A stretch of 64,000 bases of DNA from positions 62,001 to 126,000 of the forward strand of contig VXBP01008292.1 in NCBI GenBank assembly GCA_013400115.1, read 5' to 3'. Source of the stretch: Rhinopomastus cyanomelas. Lineage: Eukaryota > Chordata > Aves > Bucerotiformes > Rhinopomastidae. Under the pieces are notes generated by a model. That model was given only the letters and a program-made list of their open reading frames with translations. It did not search any database and was not told the origin of the DNA. The first letter of the stretch is position 1, and each line of letters starts with the position of its first letter. The position numbers and the translations under genes were made by a program. Positions 43,553-54,373 of this stretch are shown piece by piece.

Positions 43553-44106
43553 TCACAGTATCACAGTATCACAGTATTATCAAGGTTGGAAGAGACCTCA
43601 TAGATCATCAAGTCCAACCTGTCAACACAGAGCTCAAGGCTAGACCATGGCACCAAGTGCCACGTCCAATCCTGCCTTGAACAGCTCCAGAGTTGGCGAC
43701 TCCACCACCTCCCTGGGCAGGCCATTCCAGTGGCCAATGACTCTCTCGGTGAAGAATTTTCTCCTCACCTCAAGCCTAAATTTCCCCTGGCGCAGCTTGA
43801 GGCTGTGTCCTCTTGTTCTGGTGCTGGCTGCCTGAGAGAAGAGAGCAACCTCCTCCTGGCCACAACCACCCCTCAGGTAGTTGTAGACAGCAATAAGGTC
43901 TCCCCTGAGCCTCCTCTTCTCAAGGCTAAACAATCCCAGCTCCCTCAGCCTCTCCTCATAGGGCTTGTGCTCAAGGCCCCTCACCAGCCTCGTTGCCCTT
44001 CTCTGGACACGCTCAAGCACCTCAATGTCCTTCCTAAACTGAGGGGCCCAGAACTGGACACAGTACTCAAGGTGCGGCCTAACCAGTGCAGAGTACAGGG
44101 GCAATT
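43553..44106 (-). mobile_element. CR1 LINE 3' part, type V, well preserved
   Basis: Minus-strand copy whose 3' tail, at the left, consists of about three octamers of the ATACTGTG kind (plus strand ATCACAGTATCACAGTATCA), followed by AAGGTTGGAAGAGACCTCAT and CCATGGCACCAAGTGCCACG. It ends within ORF2 at 44,106. It keeps an open coding frame to the natural stop and more CpGs than its neighbours, both signs of a relatively recent insertion. Confidence 0.95.
43640..44104 (-). pseudogene. CR1 ORF2 C-terminal fragment, frame intact to stop
   Basis: The minus strand encodes 154 uninterrupted residues: LYSALVRPHLEYCVQFWAPQ, RKDIEVLERVQRRATRLVRG, PYEERLRELGLFSLEKRRLR, GDLIAVYNYLRGGCGQEE, GHSLKLRQGKFRLEVRRKFF, TERVIGHWNGLPREVVES, to the end GAMV. 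This region lies downstream of the RT catalytic motifs and is the conserved CR1 C-terminal domain of unclear function. It is a 5'-truncated fragment without its own start or promoter, so no product is expected. It shows the least decay of any coding piece here. Confidence 0.92.
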
Positions 44107-44177
44107 AACCAAGTAGATCCACAAACCTAAGTTACTCCTTTCCTTTCTCTGATCAATTGAGATGTGACATATTTTTC

Positions 44178-44292
44178 ATCAGCCTAAACAGTCCCAGCTC
44201 CCTCAGTTGCTCCTTACAAGTCTTGTTTTCTAGACTCTTCACCAATCTTGTTGTCCTTTGGACACACTCCAGCACCTCAATATCTTTCTTAT
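44178..44292 (-). mobile_element. Internal CR1 LINE fragment
   Basis: The plus strand reads CAGCCTAAACAGTCCCAGCT, CCCTCAGTTGCTCCTTACAA, TTGTTGTCCTTTGGACACAC and CACCTCAATATCTTTCTTAT, the reverse complement of the ERVQRRA...RELGLFSL coding block. Its 3' part is missing, and a type IV terminus begins at 44,297. Confidence 0.85.
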
Positions 44293-44296
44293 ATTC

Positions 44297-44482
44297 ATAA
44301 AATCATAGAATGGCTTCAATTGGAAGGGTCCTCGGAGACAATCTAATTCCAACTCTTCTGCCATGGGCAGGGACACCTCTTATTAGAGTAGGTTGCCCAG
44401 GGCTTTGTCCAACCAGACCTTGAACACTTCTGGGGAGGTGGCATCCAAAACCTCTCTGGGCAACCTGTTGCAGTGTCCAGAA
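44297..44482 (-). mobile_element. CR1 LINE 3' end, type IV
   Basis: The plus strand reads ATAAAATCATAGAATGGCTT, TTGGAAGGGTCCTCGGAGAC, CATGGGCAGGGACACCTCTT and GGCAACCTGTTGCAGTG. It abuts the internal CR1 fragment on its right-to-left reading, so one of them interrupted or trimmed the other. Confidence 0.9.
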
Positions 44483-45277
44483 CAAGAGGCAGTGATTGTG
44501 ACTACCTCTGCATGGACTGCATTTGGGTGGAAGAAGGAAATCTTGTGACTACGCCTGTAGTCTCCTTTTCAGAAGAGAACTTATTGATGTCTTTTCTAGT
44601 CTCAGAATAGCATTTCCCATCTTCTTCTTCTTGCCTGGCTCTAGTTGCTTATCTTATTGATTTTGCATATTTTCTGCATATTTGTCTTTTCTTACCGTGC
44701 TTGAATCCCTCGTGAATCTTACTTATTCATCAGATGTCCAATTCGTGTAAAGTATTATCCTCCAGCTGGTCTTGTGAAATAACAGCACTTTTATCTCCTG
44801 TTATAGGCAAATAATCACAAAGTGTTTTCCAGTGGTCCCACAGAAGTTTCTGAACTTGTGGCTTGACATTGGAGCCAAATTTCTGGTCCACTGCTCCTAC
44901 CAATTTCCCCGGCTTCTGCAGCTTTAGCTGATGTGATGATTTGTTCAAGGTCTGTTCACTTCTTTGGAAACAACTTGCAACCCTGGAAGATGTGCTAGTG
45001 TCAGTGGAAATTCTGTCTATGAGGTTGGAAAATACATTTCAAGGTGAGTTTCTGTGGCATTTTCTACAGAGTTTAGGTAAAGTTCGGGGCGTACGAACTC
45101 TCAGCTGAAGCTAGGTTTTAGTTCAGTGACTTCAGGAATTTCACTCCAATAGAATCTGAACTATTTGGATCGGATTGAGTGTTATTATCACAACATAAAT
45201 GTCAGAAGACTTTGACAGACCTCTCAGTTTCAGTTGCATTCCCTGTGTTCCCTCCTGTCCTTTGTTAGTAAACTAAA
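44483..45277. other. Unassigned stretch
   Basis: No gene or recognisable repeat. Confidence 0.4.
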
Positions 45278-45357
45278 AATCATAGAATCATCAGGGATTG
45301 GAAGGGACCTCGAAAGATCATCTACTCCTATCCCCCTGCCACAGCAGGATCACCTAA
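45278..45357 (-). mobile_element. Second (type I) 3' end of a composite CR1
   Basis: The plus strand reads AATCATAGAATCATCAGGGA, TTGGAAGGGACCTCGAAAGA and CACAGCAGGATCACCTAAGG. On the minus strand it begins just upstream of TAGGTGATCCTGCTG, the same start point as at 32,182 and 49,527. It lies immediately downstream (minus strand) of the type II body at 45,371-46,362, separated by about a dozen bases. Confidence 0.9.
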
Positions 45358-45370
45358 GGAGAAGCCGTGG

Positions 45371-46362
45371 AATCAGAATCACTCAGGGTTAGAAGGGACC
45401 ATCATCCAGTTCCAACCCCCCAACATGGACAGGGACACCCCACCCTAGATCAGGCTGGCCAGAGCCTCATCCAGCCTGGCCTTTAACACCTCCAGGGATG
45501 GGGCCTCAACCACCTCCCTGAGCAACCCATTCCAGGCTCTCACCGCTCTCACCACTCTCACGGTGAAGAACTTCCTCCTTTGCTCCATTCCCCCTAGTCC
45601 TGTCACTACCCGATATCCTAAAAATTACCTCCCCAGCATAATTTGTGTAGGCCCCCTTCACATACTGGATGGCCACAATAAGGTCATCTGGGAGACTCCT
45701 CTTCTCCAGACTCAACAGCCCCAGCTCTCTCAGTCTGGCTTCATAGGAGAGGTGCTCCAGCCCTCTGATCATCCTCATGGCCTTCCTCTGGACACACTCC
45801 ACCATGTCCACATCCCTTTTGCAATAATGGCTCTAGAACTGGACACAGTCCTCCAGGTGGGGTCTCACCAGAGCAGAGTAGAGGGGAAGAATCGCCTCCC
45901 TCAACCTGCTGGCCACACTTCTCCTGATGCAGCCCAGGATCCGGTTTGCCTTCCGGGCCACAAGCGCACACTGCTGGCTCATGCTGAGCTTTTGGTCCAC
46001 AAGCTCCCCCAAGTCCTTCTCCTCAGGGCTACTCTCCAGCCAGTCACTGCCCAGCCTGTATTTGTGCTTAGGATTGCATCGACCCAGATGCAGGACCTTA
46101 CATTTGGTCTTGTTGAACCCCATCAGGTTGGCTTGTGTCCACCTCTCCAGCCTGTCCAGGTCCCTCTGATGGCATCCCTGCCCTCCAGTGTGTCTGCTGC
46201 ACCACACAGCTTGGTGTCATCAGCAAACTTGCTGAGGATGCACTCAATGTCTCTGTCCATGTCACTGACAAAGATGTTGAACAAGACTGGTCCCAGGACT
46301 GATCCCTGAGGGACTCCACTTGTCACTGGCCTCCACTTCGACATGGACCCATCAACAACCAC
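45371..46362 (-). mobile_element. CR1 LINE, type II, about 1 kb
   Basis: Minus-strand copy from the RT palm (5' truncation at about 46,362) to the type II 3' end (plus strand AATCAGAATCACTCAGGGTT, AGAAGGGACCATCATCCAG, CACCCCACCCTAGATCAGGC). It is the fullest type II copy in the window. Its 3' end is followed by the extra type I 3' end at 45,278-45,357. Confidence 0.93.
45506..46362 (-). pseudogene. CR1 ORF2 reverse transcriptase palm and C-terminal remnant
   Basis: The minus strand encodes KWRPVTSGVPQGSVLGPVLF (motif B, near 46,340-46,290) and SKFADDTKL with an intact FADD catalytic motif C (46,233-46,207). It then continues, in shifted frames, through GFNKTKCKVLHLGRCNPKHK, EEKDLGELVDQKLSMSQQCA, EAILPLYSALVRPHLEDC and EHLSYEARLRELGLLSLEK. 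At least three frame changes interrupt it. The 248-codon frame on the opposite strand is only its antisense shadow. Confidence 0.9.
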
Positions 46363-47204
46363 TCTTCTCTTTTGTTACCATGGGTGCTTCTGAATGTACC
46401 CTGCATTTGCTTTTTAAAATTTGCATATCCTTGTGTCATCCCGTTACTATTTCCGCTACTAAACATTTCCAGTCACTCCAGCTTTGTTGCCATATGCCAT
46501 CTTCTAATATTTCCCACTGGAATTGCAGGAAAAGCATCATGAAGCAGTATTTGGAGCTGCTCTAGATGAAATCGTCAAGCAATAAGCCATTTTTCAAAGG
46601 AAAAAGATTTTTCCTGTAACGCTTTTAGTAAAGAATCGTTGCTGTGCTTCTCAAGAAGCTCTGAATGCTAGCGCTAGAAGTTGCTGATTACCTCAGCTTT
46701 GCTTTGTGTTTTTTTCTTGGCTGTTATTTTGATTTATTCTTGAAGGTCTTAATGAACTGCACTGGGGAAGAGATTACGTGATTTATGTAACATTTATTTT
46801 CTTTTATTCTTTCTGATCTGCCTTGTTATAAACTATGTAGCGTTTAACTGCCTCTCTGCTTTGAACTAGCAAGAGAAGGGTGGCATCTTTGGTTGGTTTT
46901 GTTCATTTTTCTGAGTGTATCTAAAGCATGACAAGTGCAGCAGGCTGGAAACCCTGCGTCCTCACATCAGGGATGCCTTTATGGTGATCCTTCTCCTTTT
47001 GAAAGGGTCAGTTTCTCTTCCAACCTTTGGCCCCACTAATGATGGCTGAAAGAGGGAATCAACATTGTTTTTCTCTGATGGCATAAAACCAGAGTTTACT
47101 GGAGCTGGAGACTGAGCTATGAACACTGCTGTTATTTAATGGGGTAACGGGCTTCACCAAAGTGAAATAAATGTTTTAGCCATTATACTCAGCCTGAGGA
47201 ACAC
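46363..47204. other. Unassigned stretch
   Basis: No gene or recognisable repeat. Confidence 0.4.
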
Positions 47205-47545
47205 GGAATCACAGAATGATGGAGTCTGAAAAAGTCCACTGAGCTGATCCAGCCCAGCCCATGGCCTAATATCTCCACATTGGCCAGACCAAGGCACTAA
47301 GTGCCACAGCCAGGCTGGCCTTAAGCATCTATGATCTTCAGGGATGGGGACTCCACCACTCTCCTGGGCAGTCCACTCCAGTGTCTGATCACCCTTTCTG
47401 TGAGGAAGGGCTTCCTAACATCCAACCTAACCCTCCCTGGCAGCTTCAGGCCCTGTCCTCTCATCCTGTCACTGGTTGCTTGGGAGAAGAGCCCAATCCC
47501 CGCCTACAACCTCCCTTAAGGAAGTTGTAGAGAGGGAGAAAGTGA
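47205..47545 (-). mobile_element. CR1 LINE 3' part, type VI
   Basis: The plus strand reads GGAATCACAGAATGATGGAG, then GGGGACTCCACCACTCTCCT, GGGCAGTCCACTCCAGTGTC, TTTCTGTGAGGAAGGGCTTC and AGCTTCAGGCCCTGTCCTCT. The internal part matches the reverse complement of 51,560-51,770 better than any other copy. Its 3' end (CCACTGAGCTGATCCAGCCC region) differs from types I-V. Confidence 0.9.
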
Positions 47546-48989
47546 TAAGGTTAATTTTCTTCCATAGGCTCATGAGTTGAAGTAATAACTTATACATAAG
47601 TATAATATATAACTATTACTCTTCTCTCAGAGTTTAAGTTCAGGGTAGGTCTATGTCCCCAGATAATATTTCTTGCCCCAGAGAAGGACAGCATTCCTTT
47701 AGCTCTTGAAAGCCAACAAATTAATGTTAGATGTAACAAGAAGGTTTTGTGCAAGCCTGGGAAATCCTGACCAAGTAGACAAATTCAACAATTTTTTTTT
47801 GCAAAGCTGTAACTAACTTAACAAGATCACTAAAAGCAGTGTTGGATTGTGTTCCTGAAGGTTTAATGATGTTTCATACTTAAAAATCTGATGTTTTGGA
47901 GCTCTTTCTCAGAAGCAAATGCATTGCTTGGCATGCCAGATTACAAAGATCTAGAGGAACACTTCAAGGAAAATTAGTCTTGCAGTCACTTTCTGTTCTT
48001 TCAGGTAGTTAACTGTTGTGTATACAGTGGTTTCAGTCATTAACCAAATCTCTTTTAATTATATTTTAATTGAAAAAATATAATATATTTATATATATAT
48101 GTCTAATATATTCTGGATCACAAGCAGACTTCGATGTGGTGACTGCACAGGTAGTTATCACTGAAATAATTTCTGTCACAGGAATATTTTGTTGTATTTT
48201 GACAATCACTTTTCAAGGAAAAATAGCATCCTGGTCTCAAACAACTGACTAGTTAAGATGGAACTTTTATGTAAAGCACACAAAGCTGTACACATTGTGT
48301 TATACATATGCGTGCAACATGTGGGCTTTTTATACATGAGTTCGTATTAAAAGTCAAAATTCTTTTGTTGAACTGCAATTACATTTGCAGCCCAATAAGT
48401 GTTTTTTTACACCCATACTCAGAGTAGGGACATTCAGTCATCTGCCCATAACTCATGTTTGTGGAAATACTGATCTTAACTGTGAAAGAAAGGGTGATGG
48501 TGGTTGGATTTTCTTTTCCTTCCATTGAAATCAAGGGGGAAAAAAAGTGATTCAAATGTTTAATTGAGGAATTATTTCATGGAAAGAGTCAGTGGCTGGG
48601 GTTCGTACTTTCTTCTCTTGACGATAACTGCATATTGTATTTATTTTTAAGTAGTGTGTTTTGGTGCCTTGAATGGTTTACAATGGGAAAGCATTTTCCT
48701 CATGATTTTATGACACTGTAGTGTAGGATCAGCAGTCTTCTGCTTTTCATCAGAGGTCAGAAAATTACACTGTACTTTCTTTTTTGTTCCTTGCCTTTCT
48801 GAGGGCAAGATATCACACAGTGCCAAGCTCTGCTCTTCTACTAGGTCAGCATGAGTCAAGAGTACCTCAAGGATGGATGTCCTGTGTAGAACTAAGCATT
48901 GTGGAGTGTCAAGTATTAGACTGTTTATATAAATAAATGCTTACATTGAGATTCTTCTTTGTGTCTGGCTTACAGGGTGCCAGTGTGTT
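47546..48989. other. Unassigned AT-rich stretch
   Basis: No gene recognised. A short TA-rich simple repeat lies at about 48,079-48,101. Confidence 0.4.
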
Positions 48990-49188
48990 GCTATTGTCAC
49001 CCATTTTAGGACAAGAGGAAATGGCCCTAAGTTGCCCTGGGATAAGTTTAGGTTGGGCATTAGGAAAAATTTCTTTATTAAAAGGGTCATCAGGCCTTGG
49101 AGCTGGTTGCCCAGCAAGGAGATTGAATCTCCATCCCTGGACACATTTCAAAGTCATGTAGATTTGGAGTTTAAGGATGTAGTTTAGT
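48990..49188 (+). mobile_element. CR1 LINE fragment, type III, 3' end cut off
   Basis: ACAAGAGGAAATGGCCCTAA, GGTTGGGCATTAGGAAAAAT, GGGTCATCAGGCCTTGGAGC and CAAAGTCATGTAGATTTGGA follow the type III order. The copy stops at ATGTAGTTTAGTAG, where the type II copy begins, so the later element replaced or displaced its terminus; I do not find the missing end after 49,618. Confidence 0.88.
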
Positions 49189-49190
49189 AG

Positions 49191-49526
49191 TTTAGAAGAG
49201 GAAGCTCCGAGGTGACCTTATTGTGGCCTTCCAGTATCTGAAGGGGGCCTACAAAAAGGCTGGGGAGGGACTTTTTAGGATGTCAGGTAGTGACAGGACT
49301 GGGGGGAATGGAGCAAAGGAGGAAGTTCTTCACGGTGAGAGTGGTGAGAGCCTGGAATGAGTTGTCCAGGGAGGTGGTGGAGACCCCATCCTTAGAGGTG
49401 TTTAAGACCGGGATGGATGGGGCTCTGGCCAGCCTGATCTAGGGTGGGGTGTCCCTGCCTGTGATAGGGGAGTTGGAACTGGATGTTCCTATGGTCCCTT
49501 CTAACCCTGACTGATTCTATGACTTG
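49191..49526 (+). mobile_element. CR1 LINE 3' part, type II
   Basis: Starts AGAAGAGGAAGCTCCGAGGT, contains TATCTGAAGGGGGCCTACAA, AAAGGCTGGGGAGGGACTTT, CTGATCTAGGGTGGGGTGTC and GGTCCCTTCTAACCCTGACT, and ends with one octamer ATTCTATG. A deletion of about 30 bases (CTAGGGGGAATGG site) shortens it. A type I 3' end follows with no spacer. Confidence 0.93.
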
Positions 49527-49618
49527 ACTTGGTCTAGGTGATCCTTCTGTGGCAAGGGGATTGGACTAGATGATCCCTATCGCTAATGGATGATTCCAAT
49601 CCCTTATGATTCTATGCC
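49527..49618 (+). mobile_element. Second (type I) 3' end of a composite CR1
   Basis: ACTTGGTCTAGGTGATCCTT, GGGGATTGGACTAGATGATC and CCAATCCCTTATGATTCTAT form a type I terminus with a small internal duplication (GGATGATTCCAATCCC region). It begins at the same site in the type I sequence as the pieces at 32,182 and 45,357. Confidence 0.9.
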
Positions 49619-50881
49619 TTTCAGTTCAAGTCCATTTTAACAAAGCATTGGGTAGCTGTTTCTAAAGAGTGCCAATGGAATATTTGTGGGGGGTGGTGTG
49701 CACTTCACTTCAACCTCCACAAGTGCTGCTGGGAGGCACTGAGAGGTGTGGAAGGACACGGAGCCAAAACTTTCAAGCAGTGGACCAACTGCTACTGCTC
49801 GATTAACGTTGTTGAGAGTCATGCTGTAATCCATAGGGAAAATCCCACATGCCCACCTTCCATAGTTTAGTCTGTAAAATGATGACAAAAGCCTTATCTT
49901 GCCTATATTACAGCAGAGCTGCAAACAAAAACACCCCAAAGGAACAGAAACCCCAAAAGTCATGTGTGTCAGTAGCCATACCATCACTCACCTGTAATTT
50001 GTACCTGGAATTTATGGGAATGTGCTTTTGACTGAAAATTTGGTTGCCATGTAACATGTATGAGAACACAAATTTGATCAAGGAACACAAAAATCTCCGA
50101 TCCAACCCATTTTGGGTTGAGTGGAGACAGTGTGTCTCTGTATATTCCATGTAGAATAAAGAAACTCGTAATACACTTGCTCCTGTGCTGTGGCACACTG
50201 TGCCTGACTGCAAAGTCAGCATTATAACTGGTTTAATTCCTTTCTGGTTGTTTGTTTATAGAGAAAACCACCACAGGTGTCAGAGCACCATGATTTCTAT
50301 CAAGAGCTAAGAGCTACACTGTTCAAAGATATCTGAACGATGTTTGTCAGTTCAATGTAAGTCTTCTCATTAAAAAAAAGGGGGTAACAATGATACATAA
50401 ACCCAAAATTTAATGAAAAAAGCTCACATTATGGGTGAATTTCATGAATCATGTAGAGGTGTGCATAAAAAATTGAATATGTACACTTTAGATCTCAAGT
50501 CTGATAAATATTTCATTGGATTAAGAAATGCATTCTTCAAGCTTACCTGTGTATAAAACATAAGAATGCATTACGGAAGTAAGGTACTCTGTCAATTAAC
50601 ACACTGCTGTGTGTCTGTCTGTCGCTTGAAACAAATTAATCTTTGAAATTAGTAGACTTAAGGTGCCTGTTAAATTTCAAAAGGGAAGCCTTCGAATAGA
50701 ACTGCTGAGGTCACTAACTACTTGCGCAAGATATGTATCATTCAGGAGAATTATCACTATGGGATCTACTGATACACACACGTAAAATACAGCCTTAACT
50801 CTTTGAGTTGTCACTGTAGCTGTGGCTTTGGGTAGGGTTTAGGCTCAACTCTGTCATTGTTGAAATTAGACTACAGTCACC
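49619..50881. other. Unassigned stretch
   Basis: No gene or recognisable repeat; open frames up to 116 codons (49,637-49,987 minus) match nothing I know. Confidence 0.4.
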
Positions 50882-51848
50882 TTTGACTGGACACAGAGAG
50901 TGGTTGTGAGTGATGCCCATGCAGTTGGTGTCCAACAAACCAGTGGTGTCTGTCAAGGATCAGTACTGGACCCAGTTCTAGTCAACATCTTTATTGATGA
51001 CCTGGATGAAGGCATCAAGTCTATCCTTAGTAAATTCATGGATGACATCGAGTTGGGGGGGAGTGTCAATCTGCTGGAGGGGAGGAATATGCTGCAGAAA
51101 GATCTGGACAGACTGGGTCAATGGGAAGAGGCCAATATGATGAGGTTTAAAAGGGCAGGGTCCTACATTTTGGCCACAATTACCATCTGCAGGTACAGAC
51201 TAAGGGATGAGTGGCTGGAAAGCAGCTCGCAGAGATGGACCTGGCAGTACTGGTTGGCAATTGGCTTAATAGGAGCCAGCAGGGTGCCCAGGTGGCCCAG
51301 AAGGCAAATGGCATCCTAGCTTGGATCAGCAATAACATGGCTAGCAGGACTAGGAATGTCATTCTCCTCCTGTACTGGGCACTGATGAGGCCTCCCCTGG
51401 AGTACTGGGGGCAGTTCTGGGCCACTCGCTTCAAGAAAGAGATTGAGGGGTTGGAGCAGGTCCAGAGCAACAATGAGGCTGGAGAAGGGACTGAAGGGAA
51501 AGTCTGAATGAGGAGAGGCTAAGGGAGCTGGGGATTTTTAGCCCAGAGAAGAAGAGACTCAGAGGGGACCTTCTCTCTCTCTCCAACTCCCTGAAAGGAG
51601 ATTGTAGTCAGGTTGGTTTTGGGCTCTTCCCACAGGCAACCAATGCCAGGACAAGAGGGCAGGGCCTGAAGCTGCCAGGGGAGTGCTAGGTTGGCTGTTA
51701 GGAAGCCCTTCCTCATAGAAAGGGTGATCAGACCTTGGAATGGACTACCCATGGCAGTCGTGGAGTCCCAATCCCTGCAGGTGTTGAAGGGCAGCCGGGC
51801 TGTGGACTTTAGTACTCTGGTCTGGCCTCAATAACTTTTGTGATTCAG
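50882..51848 (+). mobile_element. CR1 LINE, type VI, about 1 kb
   Basis: Starts in the RT palm (ACTGGACACAGAGAGTGGTT) and runs through GGAGTACTGGGGGCAGTTCT and GAGGGGACCTTCTCTCTCTC to GGAGTCCCAATCCCTGCAGG and GTACTCTGGTCTGGCCTCAA, ending TTTTGTGATTCAG. It is clearly different in its 3' region from types I-V and groups with 47,205-47,545. Confidence 0.92.
50900..51510 (+). pseudogene. CR1 ORF2 reverse transcriptase remnant with FMDD motif
   Basis: The frame 50,900-51,319 encodes motif B as SGVCQGSVLDPVLVNIF (Pro to Cys and Gly to Asp changes), then FIDDLDEGIKSILSKFMDDI with motif C at 51,032-51,055 reading KFMDDIEL. The Asp-Asp pair is kept, but the usual alanine is methionine. The frame continues through LDRLGQWEEANMMRF and a decayed WLESSS block, then shifts; 51,211-51,507 encodes GAQVAQKANGILAWISNNMA and LLYWALMRPPLEYWGQFWA. 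Stops and shifts make it inactive. Confidence 0.88.
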
Positions 51849-54373
51849 TTAAGGCAGCATTAGCCTGGTCCCTAATGCTATTTTTGGGCTTGCCATCAAC
51901 CCCCAAATTAGCCTAGTGCTGCAAATTTCTGAAAATCCCACTCTTGTGAAAATATCTTTATGGATCAGCCCCACACTTGGAAGAGATACTAAGATTTTTT
52001 GAAAAGTCCTCTTGACCATCTGAATGTTTGCATCATATTACCTGTTCAGTCTTCTTTCAGTGTTCTCTTTCTGGATGTGGTTTCTTTTGGCATGAGGGTG
52101 ATTTTGCTTTTGGGTTTTTCTTTAAAGTTGCTGTCTGGTAAAGTTTGAGGCATTTATTTTTCTTCAGGCTCTCACAGATGAGTGTTTTTATGGGAAGTAT
52201 CAATTGCATGTCAAATGTTTCCATGGATATCCCTGAGCATGAGCAGTCAGTTTGGTTTCTTTAGATTTTATTGATGGTGCATTAGCAGATGGATATTCCT
52301 TTTGTGGAAGCCAATACACAGCCGTGTGAAAGTGCTAGCAATTCAATATAAGAGCATGGAAATGGCTCCTCAATAAGGGAAATGAAAATGTCACATCTGA
52401 ACCAACTGAGTGGGAAACTGAGTTCCCAGCAGGCGGGGTGAATTCCTCTGTAATAATTCTTTAGAAGTAGTGAAAAATAGTAAAGAATGGCAATATCTTT
52501 CTGTCGCTCCAGAAGGAGAATGAGTCCGTGTGTTTTGAAATAGATGTTGCTCTTTGCATTTCTTATATCTACCTTCTTACCTGCTTGTGTCGTTCTGTTC
52601 TTTCTTTGTTGAAGCTCCCTTTAGGTGTTGAGGGAAGAAGGGACAATTGTCTTCAGTGCTGGAATCACCTTAACTAGTAATATGAGCAACAAAGGGTAAT
52701 TTCTAAAGAGTAGGTGCAAGCTTGGCTCATGGGCTCCATGAATGATTTGTGGTCATGTTTTGCATGAAAAATGTGTGTGTGTGGTTGTTGTGGTTTTATA
52801 CGGATGTGACTGAGATCAGCACTTACTTAAAGAATCAGAAAGCTCTAATTGAACTGTGAATATGAAGGTGCAATGCATCCAGCTTCTTACACATTCTTCA
52901 TGCCAGTGCAAGCTTCTCCTGCGTATCTTTTACCAGTTCATAACGTAGCAGATGTGCAACATGTTTTCTGTGCTTTTCCTTGATGCTGAACAAGGCTGTT
53001 TCCACTCCTCATTCCAAATATAAATGCTCGAATAATGAAGCTATTCCAGTTCTCTTGCCCATCCTGTAACATCCAATTTTGTTGAGTGTTCTGAGATTTG
53101 AAGATGAAAGAAGCAGGTTATAAGTTATGGAGTTAGAGGACAATATAAACAAAATGACCTTTGGTATCATGCTTGCCATATTGATGAATAAATTGAGCTC
53201 ATGTTTAACATTCAGATAATATTCCTTGCAGAGCAAAACATTGCCACATTAAATGTTCAGATCAGAAATGTTCAGTGCAGACTAAATTAAGTTGGATCTT
53301 AGGACATCAAACTTCAAATGAGTAACATGTGGTGTTATTAGATTTAACAAAGAAATGTTTCTTTCTCCTTTTTTATATTTTTTTTTATACTGTAAGTTTA
53401 AAAGTCTAAAGATACACATGCCACAATACAGTGCCAGAAACGCTAACTGCTTTTGATCTCTCTCCTCAGATATTAATGTCTCCCCCCAAACACCCCCCCC
53501 CTTGTTTGGCGTCTTAAGAGTTTTCATACCAATAAAGATGCAGAGAACAGCAGTCTTTGCTTCTGTTTCTTCAGCTTGTTTTCTTAGTGTTGTATGATCT
53601 ATGCCCTGAAGAGGTCAATTTTAATCAGCCCCCAGGCACTGCTTAATATTTAGGGCCAAATTTTCAAAGAAGGTCTCAGCTGGATTTTGATTAGCGTGCA
53701 TATGATGGTTCCTTGCACTGTTGAGCCTCCCAAACACATGTATGAGTTTGCCTGCCAAAATACAGTACTAAACTCTTTGAAGTGAAGACGTGGTCGTCCA
53801 CACTACTGGCATGTGCACTCTTTGTTTGCAGATGGGATGGGTGCACATCTGGGTGGATCTGCCATTGGCTGCAGTTGGGCAACTGCATCTGGGTTTCATT
53901 GTGGGAATGAAAGGGCATGTTTGGAACAGGAATTTCTTTGGGGAACTGCAGTACTGGTTTTCAGAGAGGTCAGTACGATTCTCAGTCATTGCTGGTTTCC
54001 CATTTGTGCAGTGCGACGTTCTGGGAAGTGTTCTGCTGTGTAAAATCCTTTGTTTGGCTGGTCTGAGAGTAAAACAGAACTATTTTGCAAGTATTTTAGT
54101 AAAAGGTTTCTTGGCTTCATGGGAGAATCAATTGCACAGGGAAGATATATATAAAGTTTATCATCCTTGAGAAAGACCGTGACTCATTCAGGCAAAAGCA
54201 GTGTTTAAGGGAGCAGGGATTACATTCACAAGCCACTTTAGATGGCTGCAGTGATTTCTCAGTTAGGATTCCAGGAGGACTGCCAAACATAAATGAAGAA
54301 AAATGCCTTTTGCAAGCCACAGATTTTGGTGCTGACAGACAACTGTGTCCAATTAAGTATTGTAAAGCAACAG
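51849..54373. other. Unassigned CR1-free stretch
   Basis: No gene recognised. It contains T-rich runs near 53,370-53,396 and a C-rich run (CACCCCCCCCCCTTG) near 53,490-53,505. Open frames, up to 126 codons at 53,790-54,170, match no family I know. Confidence 0.4.

Noticed and set aside
45563..46309. 248-codon plus-strand open frame, the longest in the window
   Set aside because: It is the antisense of the minus-strand type II CR1 reverse-transcriptase region; the sense strand carries the recognisable SGVPQGSVLG and FADD motifs.
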